A stretch of DNA of 64,000 nucleotides from Bidens hawaiensis (Eukaryota > Streptophyta > Magnoliopsida > Asterales > Asteraceae): contig JAIQDT010000001.1 of NCBI GenBank assembly GCA_021521415.1, forward strand, positions 434,001 through 498,000, written 5' to 3'. A program made the position numbers and the translations under genes. Below the pieces are notes generated by a model, which was given only the letters and a program-made list of their open reading frames with translations, did no database searches and was not told the DNA's origin. Of the stretch, positions 10,133-19,641 are shown piece by piece. The first letter of the stretch is position 1, and each line of letters starts with the position of its first letter.

Positions 10133-11316
10133 TACTCACCGTCTTCGAAAAAACTCATCCTCGAGTTTTGTCTTTGAAACAAAGCTGCCCGCATCAAACG
10201 GAATATCAACCCGGTTCTTATTTAGTACCTTCACGATCTGCCTACCTAGTTCAATTGCATGAGTTGTCTCGCTCGTCCCACCTGGGTCGAAGGGAGCGCT
10301 AAAACGTTTATTTTTCACCATGGAATCGTCCCACTTAAATAGTTCGGTTCCAACTAGATAACCACATACTTGTAAGTCATAAACCTCGTTGCATTTTTTT
10401 ACTTGTTTATCACTTGAATAAATTGTCGTGGCAATGTTTTTTATTCCCACTTGAGATTTTCCATCTAGCCCACATGAGCAACCACTTATTATCGTAGGTC
10501 GTTCCACAGGTTATGCAAACCGCCTGCTCATCTTTGTGAGTTATCTTTGGAATGACCAAGTAAAATAGCTCCTCACATGAAATACTCTCACTATTATTAA
10601 AAAGTTTATCTTTATCTTTTGCAACCAGAATATTCTTGTCAATTTAAATATTCAAATTAATAGGAGATTGCAATCTTTGTAAATTAACATTCAAGTATTC
10701 CATAATTGTCAGCAATAATATTGGAACTTTCAAAGGCGGTTGCCCACCACCCGTAGCCACCGTATACACATTAAAAAATTTATCTAACATACTTGAAGAA
10801 GCCATTGAAGATTTATGATCATTATTTCCCTCCTCTTCTTCTCGATTGGGAACCCTTTTAAGAGCTTATTGCACTCATAAGTATTCCTCTTCATGGGTTG
10901 CATTTCATCCTCATCTAACCTGGGTTCGTCTTCCGACACACCCTCTTTCAAAGTACCAATATGGGTGACGGTTAAACGGATGCTCCTCTCCATCGTCACC
11001 TTCGTCCCTAAAGAAGGTGCTCGACTCGGTTTCTGTCTTACGCATTTCCCTTTTCAACTCGAGATCTCAGATCCTCTATCGGAGTAGTGTAATCTCTTGT
11101 TGTATTTCAAAATCTCGGGCTCATCGCTTGAGTCGTTTGATCTTGTAATCCCATGGGTCGGGATAGACTCCATCGCTGCCTTGGGCAATGAATCTGCGAG
11201 GGCGTCGATCTTCTCCATGAGCACATGAATCGAACATACTTTTGCGATTTACTCTGGCGGCGAATCTACGATCGAGCAAGCATCTCTCTCCACGCAGAGC
11301 CATTTGAACAACCAAA
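10133..11316 (-). pseudogene. RTE-3 internal ORF remnants, function unknown
   Basis: Reading leftward: 11315-11121 is a 64-residue Arg-rich frame. 11110-10930 is a broken frame with acidic and Lys/Glu-rich stretches like the N-terminus of plant gypsy gag. From about 10804 an MASSSMLDKF frame runs with stops into 10507-10136. The last part is a 123-residue open frame with a CSCG motif, and VCITCG lies just upstream; together they could be a small metal-binding fold. I do not recognise this protein. It could be diverged gag or a captured host gene fragment. Confidence 0.4.
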
Positions 11317-11330
11317 GCTTTGATACCAAA

Positions 11331-11578
11331 TGATGCGGGGAACGGAAGTTTTCAAATGACTCATGACACTTTAGTTAATCAAAGACCAACAAACTGAAAC
11401 ATAGGTTCCAAGAACAAAGTTCTTTAATATAAAACTTAATCAAAAACTCTTTCAAACTAAACAACCATAACCCTATTTATACTAAACAATGAAAAGATAA
11501 ACTAGGAAATTAGATAAACACAAAATAATAAAAAGATATTAAAAATCATAATTCTAATTAAAAAATAATTATGCATCA
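11331..11578 (-). repeat. RTE-3 5' LTR
   Basis: Pairs with 9888-10132 and abuts the primer-binding site at 11317-11328. Confidence 0.82.
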
Positions 11579-11903
11579 GTTCTACAGTCAAAGGAGATGT
11601 AATATCTACCATTTTGAGATCCTCAGTGTTAGGTAGTTTAGAGTAATCATGTCCTAAAGATAAAGGAACCTCAACAACGCCTAGGCCAGTTTAGTTCCTT
11701 GAGGATAACTAATACTCACTTCATTAATTTGATTTAGCAAGCTCAATAATCTTGTTTCTTCCTTCAATTATCTCATCAAACTGTGCATTCATAGCCTCTT
11801 GCTTAATAGAAACACCAATTTTCAAATCATGATTACTTGCAGTTAAAGTGTCAGTTTTCATTTTATGTTGTTTCTCACTATTAAGCAACAATGTATAACT
11901 AAC
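11579..11903 (-). pseudogene. RTE-1 gag segment (coiled-coil part)
   Basis: The minus-strand frame includes SEKQHKMKTDTLTASNHDLK and IEGRNKIIELAKSN. It corresponds to the ISNHDLKAEL and KQRSKITELENE stretch of RTE-5 gag at 43330-43440. It runs directly into 14297-14182 if the solo LTR between them is ignored. Confidence 0.65.
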
Positions 11904-14176
11904 TGTAAGGCCTCGTTACCGGTGCCTCACATTTGGACGTTGGATTTACTCATTCACATGGTTCTTAGTCATCAGAGTAATAAAACATTTGCGGAATATT
12001 AAAACATTTAAACCATTATACTACATAACCATCATTCCTTGTCTTAACGGGCATTCAAATTAATTAAACATAAAACATTGTCTTTAAAATAACAAAACAT
12101 TTCCTTGAGATGCCAGCTTCTTCAAGTTCATGCCTCATTCTACTCAACTGCGTGCATACTAAAAGTCAGCTACGCTGAGTGAGTTCTAGTTAAACATACA
12201 ACATACAATCTGTCCTCATGCATGCACATGTGCCCGAAGGGGTGTACATTAATCACACTTACTATTCATATATAACTATCCATCCTATTTAAAGAGCCTT
12301 CCGCCCTATAACCTCACAGATATTATAAGGGTCTGGTCCTAACATCATAGATATTATAAAGGGTCTGGTCCCAACATCACAGATATTATTAGGTTCTGGT
12401 CCCTAGCATCACAGATATTATAAAGGGTCTGGTCCCAACATCACAGATATTATTAGGGTCTGGTCCCTTTGTTTCGTGCAACTGTTCCATACCTGTTCTT
12501 ACATACTTTTCTTGACAATACGTGCAATCTCCGAAGAGCGTTCACGTACCATCAACATATCATACATACATTATGCATACATCATATATACTTATACATA
12601 CATCTTATCTTACATCATACATATCAATCATATCTCTAACTACCACTAGACGGTACATGCAATATCCGAAGATCGTTCACGCACCGTCAAAGCAATTATC
12701 ATACATAAATCATACAAGACATACACTTACCACTTAAGGTAAGTGTATTAACTATCACGTCGAGTATGCACACAGCCCCGAAAACGTAACAAGGAAGTGG
12801 GGCTAGAAACTCACCTGAATCATGTTACGCTCTCCGTTAATCGTTATTCCCTTCTTGAGCTACGCATGGCTAACTGTATAATATTTACACGTATCAATTA
12901 ACTACTACTACTCATATTGTATTTCAATCTTTAAATAACCTACAACGAACGGGGGTCCAGGGGCAGCCGTTCTAAGGGCGGCAGCCCCTAGCGGGGTCCA
13001 AGGGGCAGAGACCCTGGCTGGGGTTAAGCTGTCAGGTTAGCTTGGAAAAATTTTATTTTCATTAACTGCCTTAACACATTTTCCATTAACATTTTAAGTT
13101 ATTTTCTAAGTTGGGCTTAGTTGCTAAGCCTAGGATAATGGGCCAGTTTGCTTTATACTAGATGTGGGTTTAGCCCAACTGTCCATTTTGGTATTTGGGC
13201 CCAACTGGATTTAGGCCCAAAACCCAACAGAATGGGGTGGCCGAAAACATGGCCGAGAACCCCTGATGATCGAAATCCCATGTTGGCCGAGAACTCGTGT
13301 TTGACCGAGAACTCGTGTTTGACCGAGATCCCTACCTGGCCGAGAACGTGGACCGAAACCTCAAACTTGACCGAAAACCCTTGTTACAAGTGGGTTGGCC
13401 GAGAACCCTCAGTCCGATGTTTTCAGCTCATCAGCCTATCTTCTCGTTTCTTTCCTTAGTCTAGTTAGTTGCTACAGGTCTATATCAAGGGTTTTAACCA
13501 CTTTTCATCATCGTTCTCAACCGTTTAACCGCCCAACATCATCCCACTATCAAGATTTACCCGTTTCTAGCTTAAAGCTTGAACCTTTATCATAAAAACG
13601 TTCTTTAAGCTAGACCTAGGGTTTCCTTCATGAATCACATCTAGCCATGGGTATATTACATCCACTTTTAATCATCAAGTTGTTAACTTTATGTTTTATC
13701 TAGACCCGATGTAGTCTATGTTCAAGTTTCATGGCTATCCGTTCATAAAAACGTAAGCTTTAGGGTCAAGAACATACCTTTAATCGTTTGCTAGGTCACG
13801 GCTAGCTTGGTTATGAGCTTGGACCTTGTGACTAGCTCGAATATAGGGGATGGATTGAAGATCTTGGCTCGTTTGATCTTGGATCTCACTTTCTATCTTG
13901 CGGCTGAAAAAGGAAAGGGTTTGTATGTGCTAAGGAGGTGTAGGGAGAATAAGATGGATGGAAATGGAAAGATTTAGGGTTTAGGGGTATTTATACTCCC
14001 TTAAGCCCATGGACCTAAGGCCCATCTTTCCCTTTTAGTCCATAATTAACTCCATCTATTTAGCCTATCTATTTTTCTTTCTTTATTATTTTATTATTCG
14101 CGCAATAACTCAAGCAAACATTTCCGTCATGACAATTAAATATAAAATATTATTATTCGAAAGTTTGGGATGTTAC
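11904..14176 (-). mobile_element. solo LTR, about 2.27 kb, Ty3/gypsy type
   Basis: It starts TGTAAGGCC and ends GATGTTACA with no primer site or coding interior. The flanks are imperfect: ATAAC-TAAC on the left and ATAAC on the right. Gag of RTE-1 is continuous across it, which supports an insertion. A TATA-like box on the minus strand (near 13986-14000, GTATAAATA in reverse complement) gives its orientation. Inside are a ~38-bp repeat (12300-12480) and a cluster of GACCGAGAAC motifs (13240-13410). It is best explained as a full element reduced by LTR-LTR recombination. Confidence 0.72.
12300..12480. repeat. short tandem repeat within the solo LTR (about 5 units)
   Basis: Units of about 37 bp repeat CACAGATATTATAAAGGGTC followed by TGGTCCCAACAT, with small changes. 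Confidence 0.75.
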
Positions 14177-14181
14177 AATAA

Positions 14182-14297
14182 CTGTCCCTCAAAGTTGTAA
14201 GATCAATAACCATGGTTTCATTATGGTTATGAATCTTCTCAAGCTTTGACAAGTTCTCATCACAAGTAACACATACAATTACTTGTTTATCATTAAA
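14182..14297 (-). pseudogene. RTE-1 gag segment left of the plastid insert
   Basis: The minus strand reads [20 protein letters not shown] and then TMVIDLTTLRDSY, which joins the SEKQHK coiled-coil segment across the solo LTR. Confidence 0.6.
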
Positions 14298-14697
14298 ACC
14301 GGCGCTTTTATAAGATATCCGCGATTCTTCTCTATTTGTAATCCAATAACCAACTCAATGGGTTCCGTTAAGCTAGCTATATGCTGTGTATTATCTACAA
14401 TTTCTACATAAGGCGGTAAGATGATATCTTGAGCAGTTACATATCCAGGGCCCCTGACACAAATAGACGCCTCACAACTTCCATAGAGATTACTTCTCAA
14501 TACGATTTCTTTCAAATTCATTAAAATTTCATGTACTGATTCTTAAATACCCATTATGGTAGAATATTCGTGTGAGATTTTCTCAGATTTTGCGCGTGTG
14601 ATACATGTTCCTTTGATTTCTCCAAGCAAAGCTCTTCGCATCGCAATGCCTATTGTGTCTGCTTGACCTTTCATAAGTGGAGACATAATAAACACAG
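14298..14697 (-). pseudogene. rpoA: chloroplast rpoA fragment in nuclear DNA (NUPT)
   Basis: Minus-strand translation gives about 125 residues of the plastid RNA polymerase alpha subunit, N-terminal domain. It runs from [20 protein letters not shown] through [20 protein letters not shown] and [20 protein letters not shown] to GYLIKAP. Both ends stop abruptly: RTE-1 gag lies on each side. One codon is a stop (GGTATTTAA at about 14550, where the plastid gene has CAA for Gln), a C-to-T change typical of decay in methylated nuclear DNA. It lacks the gene's start, most of the rest of the gene and any plastid promoter, so it cannot function. Boundaries are good to about 10 bases. Confidence 0.93.
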
Positions 14698-16266
14698 AAC
14701 TAAATGACTCAAATGAAACATAAGAGTTAGTATTTACCTCTTTAATTATAACCATGCATGCGACAAAAATTTTCTATTCATCATTTGAATACTCTGATTC
14801 TGAATCTGATTCCTCACTCAACACACTCTTATTCTTGCCATCAATCAAAGCCTTAATCAATCTTAGTGATAACAACCATGTTTGCTTGTTGTTTCTCACT
14901 AGATGATGATTATCCAAAAATATTTCTTTACCCATCAACACCTTCTTGAATCACCATTTCCTAGTTTCACTCATCTGTGCTTGTTCAAGGTATTTTGAGG
15001 TACCTCTTTTGACACTATATTGGTATACTTCTTTTGAGAGTTAGAGTTTCAATCTAGAGTCTTGTTTTGTGGATACTCTCTCCTTGGTTTATCACACTCT
15101 TTAGCAAAATGACCAAACTCCTTACAGTTGTAGCATTTAACTTCGAGTTTGTCAAAGCCAATCCTCTTACACATAGTAGGAAGATCATTACTTGTTCTCT
15201 CCATGTACTTCTTGATTTTTCTCACAATCATAGTCATATTCCACTTGAGATCTGTCAACTCCAAATCATCATGGTTGATTTGATTATAATCTTCATCAGT
15301 TAAATCACAAGTGGCTAACTTGCTGCTCATCAATTATTCATAAGATGACATGAAAGCTCCCATGAAAGCAAAGTGTTGTTCAGCTTCTTTCATGTTTAAA
15401 TTAGGTGGTGGTAGAGCAGTTTGAGTATTAAAGGTTGTAATAGGTGTAGACACACTCTTGTTTACAGGATTAGCCCCACCATACAAAGATGGATCCTGAT
15501 TAGCTTTTGGCATGCTTTGACACTTAATTTCAATCTCTCTCTTTTCAAGTCTTTCAATAAATTTCATACAAGTAGTGTCGAATATTTGAAAAAAAAAAAT
15601 CCATTTTAAGTAATAATCATCACAAAAGTGGCATATGAATCAGGCAAAGCATGTTTAAAAGTGTCAATTCTATTAGTTTCATCCATGTGCAACTCACACC
15701 GATTCAGCTCAGCAAGAAGATGACAATATCTTGTCAACAGCTCACTGGGCAAATTAAAGTTCTTGTATTTATACTTTAACATAGATTTCTCGCTTTCTTG
15801 TGAATTTCCCAAGCTTCTTGACTTCAAAGCATCATAGAATGTAGTTGAAACCTTGATATCACAAAACTGATAAAAAGATGTTTTCAGGGAATGCTATAGT
15901 AAGATTAGAATAAGTCTTTACTTCTAAATCATGTTTCTTCTTCTCTTAAGGAGTCGACTGTTCAGTAGCTTTCTTTCTTGGTCCAACACCGGCAATGTTA
16001 ATCAGAGGTCTTTTATAAGGAGTTTCCAAAAATGGAAGATAGTGAGGATCAATAACTCCAAGATGAAATTCAAATCACTGACTCCATTTCTGAAAATCAT
16101 TGATATTTGTCAACATCGGAGTTTTAACATGTGAACCAATCTCATTATCATAGTTCAACATGGTTTTCATTATCGCGTTTTGTGAAGTAAAATCATAATA
16201 ATTCGTCATTTTGAGAATATATGGGTAAAATCTGACATGATTAAAAGTGAAACGGAAAGTTGACAA
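14698..16266 (-). pseudogene. RTE-1 gag, N-terminal half with zinc knuckle
   Basis: Open pieces at 16266-16075, 15827-15606, 15567-15334 and 15333-15049 follow the order of a copia gag. The order is: an N-terminal 'KTPMLTNINDFQKW' start, a YKNFNLPSELLTRYCHLLAE matrix-like helix region, a Pro/Thr linker, and a DLTDEDYNQI-LKWNM segment. Then comes a zinc knuckle, CYNCKEFGHFAKEC, with the full CX2CX4HX4C spacing. Stops and frameshifts separate the pieces. Gag would coat the element RNA in cytoplasmic particles; this copy cannot make it whole. Confidence 0.82.
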
Positions 16267-16987
16267 TCTACCAAAGGTATATCAATCGAATTGGTATTCG
16301 CGAATCGGTATTTAAGTCTGCGTATGAGTACTTGTTGAATGGGCTAATTTGATGAATGTGTATATGGTGAATGAGATGGTTAGTCAACGAATGGAAATGG
16401 ATGGAATAGCTAGCGATTGACGAATTTGTGTAGCGAAAGGGATGACTAATTAGGCTAATGAGCTGTTAGTAGCACTAACAACTAAATCTGTGAATGACAG
16501 CGAATGAAATCATAATTCAGCGAATGTATTCAAACTAATCTTCAAACATTCATCATCAATTCCAGATTCACAACCAAAACAAAAACCATACCCAAACTCT
16601 CCAAACCAACTCAATTTCTTACCTTGCAAACCATAACCAAACCATCTCAAACCAATTCGCACACAAATGTAACAAATTCTCGATCAAAACTCAATCAATT
16701 TTTATTTATCTAATTTAAAGTTCATGAAAAAAACTACTGTTCAGTCCCACCAAAAACACATTTAAAAGGAAGACACTTAATTCAGATCAATTAACCATAA
16801 CTGAATCAATCACTAATCAACTCACACTTAACCGATCAATCCTTAATCCATTTTACTAACAATTATCCATAAATTTGAACGACTTAATTAATTTAACAGT
16901 CTGTAACAGTTCGATATCAGTTACACATTCTTGACACTAATTACAACCTAATTGGTAAACAAAATCTACTAATTAGAACGTCCTCAA
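16267..16987 (-). other. RTE-1 5' leader
   Basis: Non-coding. It carries many loose GCGAATG and GAATG motifs (16290-16520) like those forming the LTR hairpins of this element, then C/A-rich sequence up to the primer site. Confidence 0.6.
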
Positions 16988-16999
16988 GCTCTAATACCA
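16988..16999 (-). promoter_or_regulatory. RTE-1 primer-binding site
   Basis: In reverse complement this is TGGTATTAGAGC, one mismatch from the usual site complementary to initiator Met tRNA, two bases inside the LTR. Confidence 0.8.
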
Positions 17000-17001
17000 C
17001 T

Positions 17002-17432
17002 TGAGAATTCTTGAAGAACATCAATTCTCGTTCTATAATGATAATGAAATCGTTCAATTAGGGCTAGTGTGTATAGTGTGTGTTTTTTGAAGTAAAATTG
17101 ATAGAGTTTGGACAAAATTTCAATAATAATGATCTGATTCGTTACTTGAATCATAATTTACAATATTTTATAGTTGAAGGTCCATTCGCTAACACCCCTA
17201 GCGAATGGACCTTCATTCGCTACGACATTTGCTTCACTGACATACCCGTGAATGGCTTAATACAAAAGACTTCATACACTGACGACTACTAATTCAGCGT
17301 ATGGACATTTCAAGCCCAAAGCCCCATTCGCCAAACATGCTCGGCGAAGGGGCTAACCATATAATAAGCCAAGCCCCTTAACTATTACATAAAGACCAAA
17401 TATAATAAAACAAAGACCAAGAGGACTATACA
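17002..17432 (-). repeat. RTE-1 5' LTR
   Basis: 431 bp, TGAGAATTC to TATACA on plus. A minus-strand TATA box (CTATAAAATA, 17164-17173) lies three bases from a perfect 16-bp hairpin at 17176-17214 (core ATTCGCTA). A second imperfect hairpin of CATTCGCC/GGCGAAG type lies near 17325-17350. Confidence 0.85.
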
Positions 17433-17775
17433 AGCTAGATATCAAAAAGCGAAAACCTAAAATCTTATATAGTAATGCTCAACTACATGCTTCCAATGCC
17501 CACTGGTTTGAGTTCCATCGGAGTCGTGCATAGTAACTTAACGACGCCGAAGAACGATAACTTTGTTTTTAGTAGGATCGGTTTTGTCATTCAAAAGGGG
17601 GTGGTGGCGCAGCTTGTTGCCGCTTACATGTTTCTCTATTGTAATTGAATCCTTTTTTTCTTACTAATGAAGTATTGATTGGAGTCCGTTTGATACCCTT
17701 CCTGTGACTTACTATTTTTAGATGACTATGTGCACCTTAAGAACTAAATGTTATATTTGTTTGACTTGTATCTAG
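17433..17775 (+). other. right remnant of intron 2 plus unidentified sequence
   Basis: The last part is plausible intron. A less AT-rich block at 17500-17650 (with CGACGCCGAAG and GGTGGTGGCGCAGC) looks foreign, but I could not assign it. Confidence 0.45.
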
Positions 17776-19577
17776 AGATATTTCACAACTACAAGGAAAA
17801 GATTCAAAATTTTAAGCCCCACTTAGTCAACGATATGATGGGAATATTGAATTTGTACGAGGCTTGTTATTATTCACTCGATGATGAATATATTCTGGAT
17901 CATGCTAGAGAATTCACAACAAAATATCGCATAGAAAATATAGACATGATTGATGAGAGTATATTACCGTTAGTAAAGCATGCTTTGGAGCTTCCACTAC
18001 ACTGGAGAATGTCGAGGGTAGAGGCAAAGTGGTTTATCGAACTCTATGAGAAAAGGGCTTACATAAATCCAACGTTGATCGAGCTTGCAAAATTGGATTT
18101 TGATATGATACAGGCAACTTATATTGAAGATCTAAAACATGTGTCAAGGTATCATTTCTACCTCATGTGTGATCATAGTGTTTAGTTACACCTTTTTGCA
18201 CATGTACAATATTATAAAGCATTTAAGTCCTATTATAAGGATCGTTTAAAATTAATAGATTGATAAACTCTACGAATGCTGTATTATTATTCTCATCTAA
18301 TCAATCTACAATCGTCGGTGGTTTTTTGATATACTAATCATGATAGATGGTGGAGATCTTTAAAATGGGATAAGAAGCTTAGCTTTAGTAGAGACCGATT
18401 GGTGGAACATTTCTTGTGGTCTATTGGTTTTGGCCATCTATCTCAGCATAGCCATGGAAGGAGAACACTAACAAAGGTTAATTCCATGATTACTGCTATT
18501 GATGATGTATACGATGTGCATGGTACTTTGGATGAACTTGAACAATTCACTGACGTTATCCATAGGTAAATTACACTTTTACTTCGTGTAATATCCATGT
18601 TATTAGCTAGTTAGTTCACCCATATTATGAGAACTAATCAAAAAGCTTAATTAATAGATGGGATATTAGTGCGATCGAGGAACTCCTAGAGTATATGAAG
18701 ATATGTTTCCTTGGTTTCTACAACACGATTAATGAGATTGCATATGACACGCTGACAAGCGTAGGGTTTCACAGCCTTCCGTACCTAAGAAAGCAGTAAG
18801 TAAATCATTTCCATATTCATCTACAAAATGGTTTGTATGACGCAAATCTAGATATTATGTTTTTCTGAATGGTAACATTGTAGTGGGCAGATTTATGCAA
18901 GGCATACCTAGTCGAAGCACGATGGTTTAATAGTGGATATATACCAACACTACAAGAATACTTGGATAATGCTTATATATCAATATCGGGTCCAGTAGTA
19001 CTCATGCATGTTAACTTTTTAATACCAGTTCGTTCAAGTAATGATATCTTACAATGCATGCCTAGACTTGAGAAAATCATTTACTACTCATCACTAATCT
19101 TTAGACTAGCTGATGACTTGGGGACATCCACGGTATGATATCTTATTAGTTAGCATATATACTTGTATATTATGGGTATATAACATCATTCATATTATGT
19201 ATAATTTAATTTAGTCAAATGTGTTTTTTTAATTATATGGAAACAAACAAACCTACACATTTTGTTATTCCTTTTAAGGATGAATTGGCAAGAGGGGATG
19301 TTTCAAAATCAATTCAGTGTTACATGCATGAGAGTGGTGCTACCGAAGAAGAAGCTAGAAGTTACATCAAACAATTGATCATGGAGACGTGGAAGAAACT
19401 TAACAAAGAACGAACACATGCTGATTCTCAGTTTTCACGTGAGTTCATCGACCACGCTACAACCGTACCTAGGATGGCACAATTCATGTATAGTGAAGGA
19501 GATGGTCAGGGTCGTCCAGATATAACTAAATCCCATGTATCATATTTGTTTTTAATCCGATCCAAGGAAAAAAATAG
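17776..19577 (+). pseudogene. terpene synthase pseudogene, exons 3-7 (catalytic domain)
   Basis: Exons with GT-AG borders are 17776-18147, 18347-18565, 18658-18795, 18884-19132 and 19279-19577. Exon 3 continues the split Glu codon left by exon 2 and carries LNLYEACYYS and HALELPLHWRM. Exon 4 holds the metal-binding DDVYD (18501-18515). Exons 6-7 form the second metal site, DDLGTSTDE. Exon 7 reads into [12 protein letters not shown] near the C-terminus. The usual seven-exon TPS-a/b structure is complete apart from the interruption. Breaks: the junction of exons 5 and 6 is one base out of frame after LPYLRK. A 1-2-base loss near 19550 shifts the last residues past the old stop (19575-19577). 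Family members make cyclic or acyclic monoterpenes; this locus is dead. Confidence 0.92.
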
Positions 19578-19641
19578 TCGAGAACGTGTATTGGAGGGGA
19601 TCTTTATCTATAAAAAAAACATGCTACGGGGATACCACTAA

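Larger units (their letters stand above)
9888..11578 (-). mobile_element. RTE-3: small LTR retrotransposon with unidentified cargo
   Basis: LTRs are 9888-10132 (245 bp) and 11331-11578 (248 bp), both TGATGC to GCATCA on the plus strand. A perfect duplication, GTTCT, is at 9883-9887 and 11579-11583. A tRNA-iMet-like primer site (GCTTTGATACCA on plus, 11317-11328) abuts the right LTR, so the element reads on the minus strand. The 1.2-kb interior has no pol motif. Its first part resembles a short gypsy-type gag leader; the rest is an unknown cysteine-containing ORF. The LTRs differ visibly, so it is older than RTE-2. It sits in the gag region of RTE-1. Confidence 0.85.
2942..17432 (-). mobile_element. 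RTE-1: old Sirevirus-like Ty1/copia element, internally deleted, host to nested insertions
   Basis: Two diverged LTRs (2942-3375 and 17002-17432) bound the element. A tRNA-iMet primer site lies just inside the right LTR, and gag is coded on the minus strand, so 5' is to the right. Reading leftward there are a leader (16987-16267), gag with a zinc knuckle (16266-9330) and the first residues of protease (9300-9258 and 4202-about 4150). After this the rest of protease, integrase, RT, RNase H and most of the accessory ORF are missing. Coding similarity resumes with the end of the accessory ORF (3682-3386). Flanking bases AGGAT and AGCTA do not match, so the target duplication has decayed or the ends are rearranged. 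The low LTR similarity implies an old insertion. It lies wholly in intron 2 of the terpene synthase. Confidence 0.85.

Noticed and set aside
10136..10507. RTE-3 ORF as a DUF674-type plant protein
   Set aside because: Only a CSCG motif and general look suggest it. Too weak to name without a profile search.
14279..14755. rpoA as a working gene
   Set aside because: Only an internal piece is present, with a stop inside and gag on both sides.
17500..17650. Foreign-looking block in intron 2 as an extra exon or LINE tail
   Set aside because: No frame or poly-A pattern supports either reading.
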